A DNA stretch of 53,342 bases, from assembly GCF_949287625.1 (NCBI RefSeq), contig NZ_CASEGO010000006.1, forward strand, positions 1 through 53,342. The letters are read 5' to 3'. The position numbers were made by a program, and so were the translations under genes. Below the pieces are notes generated by a model. That model was given only the letters and a program-made list of their open reading frames with translations, was not told the origin of the DNA and made no database searches. The DNA comes from an uncultured Brachyspira sp. GTDB taxonomy: Bacteria > Spirochaetota > Brachyspiria > Brachyspirales > Brachyspiraceae. Positions 17,220 to 25,836 of the stretch are shown one piece after another (position 1 is the first letter of the stretch; every line of letters begins with the position of its first letter).

Positions 17220-18650
17220 TTATCTCCTATTAAAAAAATTAAATAAATAATGACTTTTATTTAGATAATTTTTTAAATGCTCTGTAGGTATAAATACTCT
17301 TTCTGCAATTTCTTCATATTCATCTGCAGAGTCATTAATATCTAGATCAGGATATTCAGGCATTACTATAATTCCTGTATCTGTTAAAAGAAATATTAAT
17401 TTATTCATATTATTATAAAAATTATCAGTAAGTTCATAATTAGATAATAATTCTTTACTATCAGAAACCAAATCTTTTAAATAAGAACTTATACTTTTTT
17501 CACTCTCCAATTCAAATATAAGAGAATTATTCTTCACCATAGCTTCTTTACTTTCGGCATCTGCTTCTACAGTTCTTTTGTATACGCATATTACTTCATC
17601 GTCATAGTATGATATATCAAGGCATCTAAAGTCTTTAAATTTCCTATAATATATAAGACCAATATAATCTAAAGGACAGAATATATCAAAAAGAGCATTT
17701 TTATGGTTCAATTTCTCTTCAAGTTCTTCTCCTTTTTCTTCTTTGAATCTTTCATCAAAATTATAAGCTCCGCTGATAGCCATATTTATTTTTTCTTTTC
17801 CTTTAATAAAAGGATAATTGAAATTAAATAAATAATTAGTAAGCATTTTTTTTGTTTCATCAACTCCCAAACCATCATATTTGTAAGACAGTTGATCAGG
17901 AAAACTCATCTGTTCAATTGGAATATAAAATTGTTTTACTTCTATTTCAGGCTTTCTAATAACTTCAAAAACTCCTTCTATTCTTTTATTTTCAATATCC
18001 ATTGTATATTCAATCTTAGATGTTCTTTCATAATCTAATTCTTTTCTGAATGTTATAGTTGTAAGTTTATCTCTTACATCTTCTTTTGAATACCAACCCT
18101 CAAATTTAGGTTTATCATTTGGATTAAATTCATAATATTGAAAAGGGGTTTCTATTTTGTATTGTCTGTAATATAAATCCTTAAAATATTTTTTGTCATA
18201 ATCATGGTAAACCACCATTTCATCTATGTATAATTTACTAGTTTCACGAATAATTAATTCATCGCCGTTATTTATAAATATTTGACTTGGAAAACGGTCA
18301 AAATATTCATTTGCAAAACCATCAAATTGTCTTTTTATTCTACTTTCATCTTCTGCCCAATTGTTGTTTAATGATAGTATATCCTCCATTTTAGAATGGT
18401 GATCGTTAAACCATTTGGCATAAGCATTATCTTTATATCTATAGCAATTAATATATATATTATTTATTTTATCTTTAAGCATAAAGAAATCTTTTCCATC
18501 TACTATTATTTTATTTTGAGAATACCATTTCTTGGAACGCTTCTTTATATACATAAAAATAATATAAAAAATAACAATAAAAACTAAACCTATAATAAAC
18601 TTCGTATTTTCATTTTGATTTAAGAGAAAATCAAATATATTATCTATCAT
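17220..18650 (-). CDS. Paralogous single-pass membrane protein, family member B
   Basis: 476 aa, nearest relative of member A and matching it along its length. The N-terminal membrane segment (FIIGLVFIVIFYIIFMYI, about residues 18-35) is followed by KKRSKKWY, predicting N-out/C-in topology. Shared blocks are FFMLKDKINNIYINCYRY, EGVFEVIRKPEIEVKQFYIP, NYPFIKGKEKINMAISGAYN, EKSISSYLKDLVSDSKELL, LIFLLTDTGIIVMPEYPDL and KSHYLFNFF. AGGAGT precedes ATG 18650, and the leader wording AATAATAGGAGT matches member A. Function unknown. Orthologues as a tandem family would suggest surface or signalling diversification. Confidence 0.85.
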   Translation of the reverse strand: MIDNIFDFLLNQNENTKFIIGLVFIVIFYIIFMYIKKRSKKWYSQNKIIVDGKDFFMLKDKINNIYINCYRYKDNAYAKWFNDHHSKMEDILSLNNNWAEDESRIKRQFDGFANEYFDRFPSQIFINNGDELIIRETSKLYIDEMVVYHDYDKKYFKDLYYRQYKIETPFQYYEFNPNDKPKFEGWYSKEDVRDKLTTITFRKELDYERTSKIEYTMDIENKRIEGVFEVIRKPEIEVKQFYIPIEQMSFPDQLSYKYDGLGVDETKKMLTNYLFNFNYPFIKGKEKINMAISGAYNFDERFKEEKGEELEEKLNHKNALFDIFCPLDYIGLIYYRKFKDFRCLDISYYDDEVICVYKRTVEADAESKEAMVKNNSLIFELESEKSISSYLKDLVSDSKELLSNYELTDNFYNNMNKLIFLLTDTGIIVMPEYPDLDINDSADEYEEIAERVFIPTEHLKNYLNKSHYLFNFFNRR

Positions 18651-18889
18651 AATAAACTCCTATTATTGTTATGTTAGCCCACACGAAGTGTGCTTACTTT
18701 TAGTTAGCCATATAATAACCTACTTTGTGGCTTCGGCTCACTTATTTTTGTTTACTAGCTTTTTAAGATTAAATATAAATCCATCATGAAAAAACTAATA
18801 AAGTGAATAAAATTTTAAAATACGATTTTTTATACAACTAACTTATTGTATCTAATTATAATTTTATTCACTTAAGATATTTTTCAATA
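18651..18889. repeat. Leader repeat and long inverted repeat
   Basis: 18651-18672 repeats the leader of member A. It is followed by GC-richer sequence with a small CACAC-GAA-GTGTG hairpin. Farther along, AAGTGAATAAAATT (18801-18814) and AATTTTATTCACTT (18860-18873) form a perfect 14-bp inverted repeat around 45 bases, just downstream of the lipoprotein stop at 18890. It may act as that gene's terminator or be a degenerate insertion. Confidence 0.5.
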
Positions 18890-19336
18890 TCATTTTCCTA
18901 ATTTACTCAAATTAATTGATTTTACTTGCTGTGTTCCATCATAAACAGATAGTTCAAGTGCTTCATTAGTAAATTTAAATTCTAAGTGAGCATCGTTTGA
19001 AGATATAGTTTTATAATGATTATCTGCTACTTGTGATAATTTACTATTTCCTATATCGCCTTTTATAGCTCTGTCGCTTTCCATTACAATATCCACGCAT
19101 TTTTTCACAACTTCTATTGTAGATTCATCATTAGGATAGTTAATTTCTATACCATCATAATCCACAATTATAAGAAGCGATTTCATATATGTTTCATCAG
19201 GTGACATAAAATATTGACCGTATAGGTCTTCAGGGATATTTGTGTTTTTTTCTGTTTTTTTAGAACATGCAATATTAACAAATAAAAAAGTTGAAATTAA
19301 TAAAAAGAATGAAAATTTTAAAATTCTACCTTTCAT
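18890..19336 (-). CDS. Small lipoprotein
   Basis: 148 aa. A type II signal peptide (KFSFFLLISTFLFVNIACSK) ends in a lipobox-like NIAC, so the mature protein should be lipidated at Cys24 and exported. The mature part is acidic and soluble, with EDLYGQYFMSPDETYMKSL near its start and a likely small beta-rich fold (LEFKFTNEALELSVYDGTQ). I do not recognise the family. GGAGG lies nine bases before ATG 19336, and a perfect-spacing promoter is at 19390-19362. It interrupts the run of membrane paralogues but is not related to them. Confidence 0.85.
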   Translation of the reverse strand: MKGRILKFSFFLLISTFLFVNIACSKKTEKNTNIPEDLYGQYFMSPDETYMKSLLIIVDYDGIEINYPNDESTIEVVKKCVDIVMESDRAIKGDIGNSKLSQVADNHYKTISSNDAHLEFKFTNEALELSVYDGTQQVKSINLSKLGK

Positions 19337-19361
19337 ATCATATAACCTCCTTTTACTTAGA

Positions 19362-19390
19362 AGTATAAATACATTTTTTAATTATGTCAA
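19362..19390 (-). promoter_or_regulatory. Promoter of the lipoprotein at 18890-19336
   Basis: On the minus strand TTGACA (19390-19385), 17 bases, TATACT (19367-19362), about 26 bases upstream of the ATG. The ribosome site GGAGG follows. Confidence 0.75.
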
Positions 19391-19642
19391 TACTTGTATT
19401 AATAAAAAACTATATTTACTTTGATAAAATATAGTATTAAATCATACTAAATAATAATTATTCTTTATTATAACGATATTTGCAAGATGTTATTATTAAG
19501 TTATCATTTTATATATGATAAACTAATCTATGCTATAAATTAATTCTTCTTTAACTGTCATAATTATTCCTTAACAATTACTTACTAATAAATAATAATT
19601 AAAACAAAATTAAATTTTTATTTCTAATTTACGACCTATGAA
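19391..19642. other. AT-rich intergenic region
   Basis: No gene or clear structured element is seen in these 250 bases between the lipoprotein promoter and the end of member C. Confidence 0.5.
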
Positions 19643-20773
19643 TTAATCAAATAAATAAGCCAAATAATGATCTTTATTTATATACTCTTTTATATTTTTA
19701 TAATCAATAAATATTTTCCCGTATCCTTTTTCTTTCATTATTACAATAAATGAATCAGTTACTCCGAAAACTAAATTATCTATATTAGAATAAAAATCAC
19801 TATCAGCATTATATTCTCTTAATAATTTTTCAGGTTCATTTACCAAGTCTTTAAGATAAGGGCTTATTAATTTCTGACTGTCTAACTCAAATATAGCAAA
19901 GAGATTATTTATTTCAACAAGTTTCATATCTTCTAATTTTGAAAATCTTTTATATACACATATTGTTTTATCATCATAGTATAATATATTAAAACTTTTA
20001 AACTCTTTAAGTTCATTATAAATATTATTATAATCACTTATATAAGATAAAATGCTATCATCAAATAATGACTGCCAATCTTTTTTATAATATTCTTTTA
20101 CATACGATCCAATTATATCCCTATTTTCTTCTATTTTGTCTTTCAAAAACTCATCTGAAAACTCTCCAGCTCCGTTAATAGATGAATTGATTTTTTCTTT
20201 TCCATTTATAAAAAAATAATTAAAATTAAATACATTATAAACGAATCTTTCCTCAACTTTCCTTAATGGTGATATTTCCGAATTACGCAAACTTATTACT
20301 TCTACTTCAGGCTTTCTTATGATTTCAAAAACACCTTCTATTTTTACAGTCTCTCTAAAAGTGTTTTTAAGTTTATCTGCAGTAGAATCTATAACATTTG
20401 TATAAGGATCAAACTCAATAATATATTCTATTTTTGATTCTGATGTATCATATAATTTTGTTTTGAATTTTATATAAGCAAAAGTAGCTGCAAAATTTGC
20501 AGATATATCATAATAATTACGAACTGTTATTCCTTCAGCTCCTACAACAATATTATTTATAATAAATCCATTATCATTATTTATATATATTATTCCTGCA
20601 TTTCTATATTCATAAACATAAATATATATATTGTTTATTTTATCTTTAAGCATAAAAAAATCATTTTTATAAAATTTGACAGGATTATTTTTAGCATCTG
20701 TCAGTATACCAATAAAGACAGCAGCTGCCAATATCACTCCTGCTATAATTATTAACTCCATCATATAACTCAT
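19643..20773 (-). CDS. Paralogous single-pass membrane protein, family member C (short form)
   Basis: 376 aa, a shorter and more diverged member of the family. The N-terminal membrane helix is about residues 5-23 (MELIIIAGVILAAAVFIGIL). It is followed by FFMLKDKINNIYIYVYEY, EGVFEIIRKPEVEVISLR, NYFFINGKEKINSSINGAGE, LISPYLKDLVNEPEKLLREY, NLVFGVTDSFIVIMKEKGYG and a C-terminal KDHYLAYLFD, which is the exact ending of member D. AGGAG lies only two bases before the first ATG, so ATG 20764 (fourth codon), 11 bases away, is at least as likely a start. Function unknown. Confidence 0.82.
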   Translation of the reverse strand: MSYMMELIIIAGVILAAAVFIGILTDAKNNPVKFYKNDFFMLKDKINNIYIYVYEYRNAGIIYINNDNGFIINNIVVGAEGITVRNYYDISANFAATFAYIKFKTKLYDTSESKIEYIIEFDPYTNVIDSTADKLKNTFRETVKIEGVFEIIRKPEVEVISLRNSEISPLRKVEERFVYNVFNFNYFFINGKEKINSSINGAGEFSDEFLKDKIEENRDIIGSYVKEYYKKDWQSLFDDSILSYISDYNNIYNELKEFKSFNILYYDDKTICVYKRFSKLEDMKLVEINNLFAIFELDSQKLISPYLKDLVNEPEKLLREYNADSDFYSNIDNLVFGVTDSFIVIMKEKGYGKIFIDYKNIKEYINKDHYLAYLFD

Positions 20774-20845
20774 AACTCCTTATTATTAGTTTTCTGATAG
20801 TAAAAAATATAAGCAATAAGTTATTAATATTTTATTTGTAAAAAT

Positions 20846-22717
20846 TTAATCAAACAAATAAGCCAAATAATGATCTTTATTAATATTATATTTTATCTCA
20901 TATAAAGGAATAAATATTTTTTTATGCCCCTTATCTTTCATCAATATAACACCTGCTTCAGTTATAAGAAAAATTAAATTATCTATATTCTTATAAAAAT
21001 TACTATTATATCTTTTTAATATCTCATCAGCATTATTAACAAAATCTTTAAAATAAGGACTTATTAATTTTTCATTATCTAAATCAATTATAAGCGATAT
21101 ATTATTTACTGTAAGATTATTATTAGCTTCTATTTTAGCAAATCTTTTATATACGCATATTGTTTTATCATCTAAATATACTATATTATCAGCATTATAA
21201 AAATCTTTAAGTTTATCATAGTATTTAGTTTTAATATCATTAAATAAAACCTTATCATGTTTTTTTAAAATCTTTTCTACATCTATTTTCAATTCATTTT
21301 GTTTCTGAGAATGTGGTTTATTATCTCCGTTTACATATGAATTAATTTTATCATTGTTTTTTATATTGAAATGATAGAGATCAAATAAATAGCGAAGAAT
21401 ATTTATCAAATGATTAGATTTTGCCATCTTTTTAAATATTAATTTAAAATATTCTACTTTAATATCAGGATTTCTATTAACTTCAAAAACTCCATTTATA
21501 ATTTTAGAATCAGATATTTCCGCAATATAGTTAATTTCCTTTTTATCACTATTTATAAAATCATAGAGAGAACAATCAAATTTTATAATGGCTTTTTCAT
21601 TTCTTTCTATAATAATATCATACCAGCTAAAATATTCTTTGTCATTTTGTTTATTATCATCAAAACAATAAATAGAAATATAATTATCCATAAAATTACT
21701 GAGTATATTATAATACCCTTTTATCTTATCATTATTTATAAATATATTTCCAAAACAACCACTAATTACAGATAATAGTCTGCCATAATAAGCATAACAG
21801 TAAATATACATATTATTTACTTTATCTTTAAAAGTTATAAACGTTATTGTCTTTTGATAAATATCAGGAATATATCTTCTTTTATATGCTTTAATAAAAA
21901 TAATAATAATAGCTATAAGAATAGCTGTAAGAATTAAATATTTACCAAATACCAATTTAAAATAATATAAAAAATTATCAGTTTTAGCTCCATTTAAAAC
22001 CAATATAGCTGCTATATCTTCGTTGCCTTTATCAAGTGCTATTTCAAGCCCTTTGTCTAAATCCATTTTGAATTTATTTACAAAGAATAAAAATTTCTTT
22101 TTTAATAGACTTTTTAAGATAAACTCATTTTCTTTATTAACAGCTAATAAAAACTCATCATTTATATCATCATTGTCTTTATAATGTTTCAAAATAACTT
22201 CAGCAGCATCATAAAAATAATCGTCTACAGCACTGTAAAGAGGTGTTTTACCATTAATAGATTTTTTATAAATATCAGCATTATTTTCAATTAAAAACTC
22301 TATTATATTAGTTTCGCCTCTATATCCTGAATAAGTATAAAGCAAAGTATAGCCGTCATATACTCCGTTTATATCATATTTTTGTATAAACTTCTTAACA
22401 TCTTCTAAATCCCCATAACCTTCTGCCGTACTTTGATATTCATCTTCTAAACTATCTATTTCTATAACATTATATTTTTTATAAAGTTCCATTTTCTCTT
22501 TTAATGCTTTTTCTTCTGCCTCTTTTAGCAAGTTTTCCATATATTCTTTAGGGTCTTTTGCCATTTCTTTTAATTCATCTTTATTTGTAAACATTGCATC
22601 AAAAAGTTTTTTATAGAAATTAGTATCATATTCCTCTGAGTATAAAAAGAAAGATGATATTATTAATAAAGTAAAATGTATAATTATTCTGCAAGTATTT
22701 TTTTTCATATTTTTCAT
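20846..22717 (-). CDS. Ankyrin-like repeat domain fused to the membrane-family domain, member D
   Basis: About 623 aa from this start. The order is a Sec signal (KKNTCRIIIHFTLLIISSFFLYS) and an acidic helical stretch with a central KEEKALKEK-like segment. Next come ankyrin-like repeats, about residues 100-245 of the product (GYTLLYTYSGYRGETNIIEF, NGKTPLYSAVDDYFYDAAEV, ALDKGNEDIAAILVLNGA). Then a membrane helix (LILTAILIAIIIIFI) and KAYKRR lead into the family domain (FITFKDKVNNMYIYCYAYYG to KDHYLAYLFD). This predicts a periplasmic ankyrin-like sensor on a cytoplasmic domain. The frame is open to 22762, but a TTGATA-17-TATAAT promoter lies there; GAGG precedes ATG 22717, and 22708 is also possible. 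Confidence 0.82.
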   Translation of the reverse strand: MKNMKKNTCRIIIHFTLLIISSFFLYSEEYDTNFYKKLFDAMFTNKDELKEMAKDPKEYMENLLKEAEEKALKEKMELYKKYNVIEIDSLEDEYQSTAEGYGDLEDVKKFIQKYDINGVYDGYTLLYTYSGYRGETNIIEFLIENNADIYKKSINGKTPLYSAVDDYFYDAAEVILKHYKDNDDINDEFLLAVNKENEFILKSLLKKKFLFFVNKFKMDLDKGLEIALDKGNEDIAAILVLNGAKTDNFLYYFKLVFGKYLILTAILIAIIIIFIKAYKRRYIPDIYQKTITFITFKDKVNNMYIYCYAYYGRLLSVISGCFGNIFINNDKIKGYYNILSNFMDNYISIYCFDDNKQNDKEYFSWYDIIIERNEKAIIKFDCSLYDFINSDKKEINYIAEISDSKIINGVFEVNRNPDIKVEYFKLIFKKMAKSNHLINILRYLFDLYHFNIKNNDKINSYVNGDNKPHSQKQNELKIDVEKILKKHDKVLFNDIKTKYYDKLKDFYNADNIVYLDDKTICVYKRFAKIEANNNLTVNNISLIIDLDNEKLISPYFKDFVNNADEILKRYNSNFYKNIDNLIFLITEAGVILMKDKGHKKIFIPLYEIKYNINKDHYLAYLFD

Positions 22718-22753
22718 AAACCTCATAAATATTTTTTCTAAATTTGTAAAATT

Positions 22754-22782
22754 ATTATACATTATAAATCTATATATATCAA
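22754..22782 (-). promoter_or_regulatory. Promoter of the ankyrin-fusion gene
   Basis: On the minus strand TTGATA (22782-22777), 17 bases, TATAAT (22759-22754). The predicted transcript start near 22747 supports the shorter coding start. Confidence 0.7.
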
Positions 22783-22898
22783 TTAGATATGATTATAAGA
22801 AATCCTCATTCAAACAAAATATATAATTCTATATAAAATAATTATTTCATAATTAATTTTTTAATTTACTATACATTCTAAAATATATTATAAAAAAT

Positions 22899-22935
22899 AA
22901 GCATAGGAAATATTAAAAAATATAACCTATGCTTT
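22899..22935 (-). terminator. Terminator of the 22958-23707 lipoprotein gene
   Basis: AAGCATAGG (22899-22907) pairs with CCTATGCTT (22926-22934), 9 bp and perfect. Both flanks are T/A-rich, so it may work in both directions; the minus-strand T tract follows the stem. Confidence 0.8.
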
Positions 22936-22957
22936 TTATTATATAAATTAATGATTA

Positions 22958-23707
22958 TTATTTAACTTCTGTTAAAGTACCATTAATTTTTATTATATTG
23001 TTTTCAAAAGTAGCTTGAAGATTACCTTTCCAATAAGGATTTCCTTCTTTAGCTTTATCAACTATTAAAAGAGCAGAATCTGTATTAAAATCAAAATCGT
23101 TTGTAAGAGCAGTTTCGCTTCTTTTGAAGTTTTCAGTACCTGCACCAATTTGGAATATTCCGTTTGCATCAGATTTCATTTCAAATACATAAGGATCAAC
23201 TGTTTTACCGCCAGCATGTACGAATCTGATAGTTATAACTCCGTCATCTCCTTTTGTAATGCCAGTACCTGTAACTTTAGGACCAGTAGTGCCGTCAACT
23301 GTTCTTTGAGCTATACCAGAACCAGACATACCGTCATCAATGTATCTTGAGGCATTAGCTGTAGCAAATAATAAGAACTGCCCCATACTAACTTCCATTC
23401 TATTATTTAGTACATTGTTATCAGCGGATCTGTATTTGTTTAATAGTGCTGGTGTTTTAGTTGGAATAGAAGCTCCTGTAGCAGCATCTATTTTACCGTC
23501 TATATCTCCGTAAGAACCAGTAATTTTTAAGTATGAATTGCTGCTTATTGAAGCATTGTTAGTATATCCAACAATAGCTTGAAAATCTATATTTAATGTT
23601 GCTGCTTCTGCATTATTAGCAGCTGCATCATTAGTTGTTTCTGTTTTTTGACCGCCGCATGCGATAGCTAAAACAGAGATTACAAAAATAATTAAAATCT
23701 TTTTCAT
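22958..23707 (-). CDS. Lipoprotein of about 26 kDa, unknown family
   Basis: 249 aa. The signal peptide KKILIIFVISVLAIACGGQK carries a good lipobox (LAIAC), so the mature protein is a lipid-anchored export product. A short Ala/Asn/Thr-rich linker follows, then a beta-rich soluble domain with many Gly-Asp turns (YLKITGSYGDIDGKID; GDDGVITIRFVHAGGK; TFENNIIKINGTLTEVK). It is compositionally balanced and less AT-biased in codons than its neighbours, which often marks a well-expressed gene. The promoter is TTGACA-17-TAGAAT and the terminator is strong, so it is a single-gene unit. It may be an outer-membrane lipoprotein; I do not recognise a named antigen. Confidence 0.87.
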   Translation of the reverse strand: MKKILIIFVISVLAIACGGQKTETTNDAAANNAEAATLNIDFQAIVGYTNNASISSNSYLKITGSYGDIDGKIDAATGASIPTKTPALLNKYRSADNNVLNNRMEVSMGQFLLFATANASRYIDDGMSGSGIAQRTVDGTTGPKVTGTGITKGDDGVITIRFVHAGGKTVDPYVFEMKSDANGIFQIGAGTENFKRSETALTNDFDFNTDSALLIVDKAKEGNPYWKGNLQATFENNIIKINGTLTEVK

Positions 23708-23742
23708 TTTTACCCTCTTTGCTATTGTAATTATTGCATGCT

Positions 23743-23771
23743 ATTCTAATATATTGTTTGTGTTATGTCAA
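23743..23771 (-). promoter_or_regulatory. Promoter of the 26-kDa lipoprotein gene
   Basis: On the minus strand TTGACA (23771-23766), 17 bases, TAGAAT (23748-23743), about 36 bases from the ATG. Confidence 0.75.
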
Positions 23772-23859
23772 AAAATATTTATGTTTATAATAATTTTTTC
23801 TTTAAAAAAATACTATTTTATAATAGAATTGCTTTATAATTTATCTTTTAGGAGAATGT

Positions 23860-24894
23860 ATGGAATATTTAAAAGAAACGATTATTTGGAATAATAGTTT
23901 ATTAAAGTATTTGATATCTATAATAGTATTTGCTGTTAGTTTAATAGTAATGAACATTATTTTAATATTATTTCTTAAGGTATTGTTAAAACTAAATACA
24001 AAATTACAAAATGAGTTTATAGTAAATTTGGTAAAAAGTATAAAGAAAAGACTTAGACCTCTTATATTTATTATCGCTCTTTCTTTCGCAAGAGTGGGCT
24101 TAGTACTTCCGAAAGAAGTAAGCGGTTATTGGGCTAAAATAGTTGTAGTATTTTTTATTATATTTGTTGTAATGTTTATATGCGATATAATCAGTAATTT
24201 CAGCAATAATTATTTGTCTAATAAAAAAGGTGTTGTAATATCTGATGGTATTATCACTATATTAAAAGCTTTGATATGGGTTGTTGGATTTTTAACAATA
24301 CTTTCAAATTTAGGTGTTAATGTTAATACTTTTATAGCCGGACTTGGTATAGGAGGTGTTGCTGTTGCTTTTGCGGCACAAAGTATAATAGCGGATTTAT
24401 TTAATTATTTTGTAATAGTATTTGACAAACCATTTTTGAAAGGTGATTATATACAAATAGATGCTGATAAAGGTGTAGTTGAATATATTGGTATTAAATC
24501 TACACGTATAAGAAGAAACAGCGGTGAGCAGCTTTTAATATCAAATACTAATTTACTTGCTTCAAGAATACAAAATTATAGAATATTAGAAAAGAGAAGA
24601 CAGTATATGATGTTAGGTGTTGAGTATTCTACGCCTTTAGAGAAATTAAAAGTGATACCTGATATTTTAAAGACAATTATAGAAACTAATAATACTGAAT
24701 TTGTAAGTGCAAGATTTATAGAGTTTGCTGATTCTTCGCTTAATTTTGAAGTAATATACTATGTAAATACAGCAGATTATAATGAGTTTGTAAGAGTAGT
24801 TGAAGATATAAATTATAAAATAATAGATGAGTTTAATAAACTTGGCGTAGGATTTGCATTCCCTTCAAGGACTTTATATATAAGTAAGGAATAA
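23860..24894 (+). CDS. MscS-family mechanosensitive ion channel
   Basis: 344-aa inner-membrane channel that should release solutes on hypo-osmotic shock. It has four or five membrane helices (about 11-37, 52-70, 78-100, 113-133). The pore helix and start of the beta domain then follow: FIAGLGIGGVAVAFAAQSII, FNYFVIVFDKPFLKGDYI. The Gly/Ala packing of the pore helix is conserved. Next are the middle beta domain (GVVEYIGIKSTRIRRNSGEQ, then ISNTNLLASRIQNY) and the C-terminal alpha/beta domain. AGGAG is five bases before ATG 23860. It is transcribed divergently from the lipoprotein and followed 27 bases later by the aldo/keto reductase gene. Confidence 0.93.
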   Translation: MEYLKETIIWNNSLLKYLISIIVFAVSLIVMNIILILFLKVLLKLNTKLQNEFIVNLVKSIKKRLRPLIFIIALSFARVGLVLPKEVSGYWAKIVVVFFIIFVVMFICDIISNFSNNYLSNKKGVVISDGIITILKALIWVVGFLTILSNLGVNVNTFIAGLGIGGVAVAFAAQSIIADLFNYFVIVFDKPFLKGDYIQIDADKGVVEYIGIKSTRIRRNSGEQLLISNTNLLASRIQNYRILEKRRQYMMLGVEYSTPLEKLKVIPDILKTIIETNNTEFVSARFIEFADSSLNFEVIYYVNTADYNEFVRVVEDINYKIIDEFNKLGVGFAFPSRTLYISKE

Positions 24895-24921
24895 TTAAAA
24901 AAGTATTTTAAGGAGTTATTT

Positions 24922-25776
24922 ATGGATTATACTTTAAAATCTTCAAATATAATGCCTAAATTTGGTATAGGAACTTGGGGCATGGGAGAGAGAGACAAAG
25001 AAGCACAAAAAGAGGCAGAGGCTATAGCTTTTGCTTTAGAAAATGGTGTGCGTCTTATTGATACGGCTGAGATGTACGGAGAAGGAAAAGCTGAATCTAT
25101 AATAGGAAATGCTTTAAAAATATCAAATATTAAAAGAGAAGATATTTTTATAGTTTCAAAAGTGTATCCTCATAATGCAGGAAGAGATAAATTATTTAAA
25201 AGTTTGGAAAACTCATTAAGGCGTATGGGATTAAACTATTTGGATATGTATCTTCTTCATTGGAGAGGAAGAGTACCTTTAAGAGAAACTGTAGAATGTA
25301 TGGAAGAAGCAAAGAGAGAAGGACTTATAAAGGACTGGGGCGTTTCTAATTTTGATATTGATGACATGAAAGAACTTGAAGCTATAAAAGACGGCGATAA
25401 ATGTACAGTTAATCAGGTATTATATCATTTAGGTTCTAGGGGTGTAGATTATTCTTTATCTCCTTATATGGAAGAGAGAAATATTGCTTTGATGGCTTAT
25501 TGTCCTTTGGCACAGGCTGGAGGTTTGGGTAAAGATATATTAAAAAATAATACTCTTTTAAGTGTCGCAAAAAAACATAATGCCGCACCTTCTCAGATAG
25601 CTTTAGCGTTTATTATGAGTTTTAATAATAAAATAGCTATTCCGAAAAGCTCTAATAAAAAACATATAATAGAAAATATAGAATCACAGAAAATTAAACT
25701 TGATGAAGAAGATATGGCACTTATAAATAAAGAGTTTCCAAAACCAAATAGAAAAATGCCTTTGGATATAGTTTAG
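24922..25776 (+). CDS. Aldo/keto reductase
   Basis: 284-aa NADPH-dependent oxidoreductase of the AKR superfamily with an 8-stranded barrel. The catalytic tetrad is visible: Asp in RLIDTAEMYG, Tyr in the same motif, Lys in FIVSKVYP and His in MYLLHWRGRVP. Cofactor-binding sequence near the C terminus is IAIPKSSNKKHIIENI. It is of the small soluble class used for sugar or reactive carbonyl reduction; the substrate cannot be told. AAGGAG precedes ATG 24922. It probably shares a transcript with mscS (27-base gap). Confidence 0.93.
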   Translation: MDYTLKSSNIMPKFGIGTWGMGERDKEAQKEAEAIAFALENGVRLIDTAEMYGEGKAESIIGNALKISNIKREDIFIVSKVYPHNAGRDKLFKSLENSLRRMGLNYLDMYLLHWRGRVPLRETVECMEEAKREGLIKDWGVSNFDIDDMKELEAIKDGDKCTVNQVLYHLGSRGVDYSLSPYMEERNIALMAYCPLAQAGGLGKDILKNNTLLSVAKKHNAAPSQIALAFIMSFNNKIAIPKSSNKKHIIENIESQKIKLDEEDMALINKEFPKPNRKMPLDIV

Positions 25777-25836
25777 TTGTATTTATTATTAAATAATATA
25801 CAATCTATTTAATATTTATTTTATACGGGTAAAATT

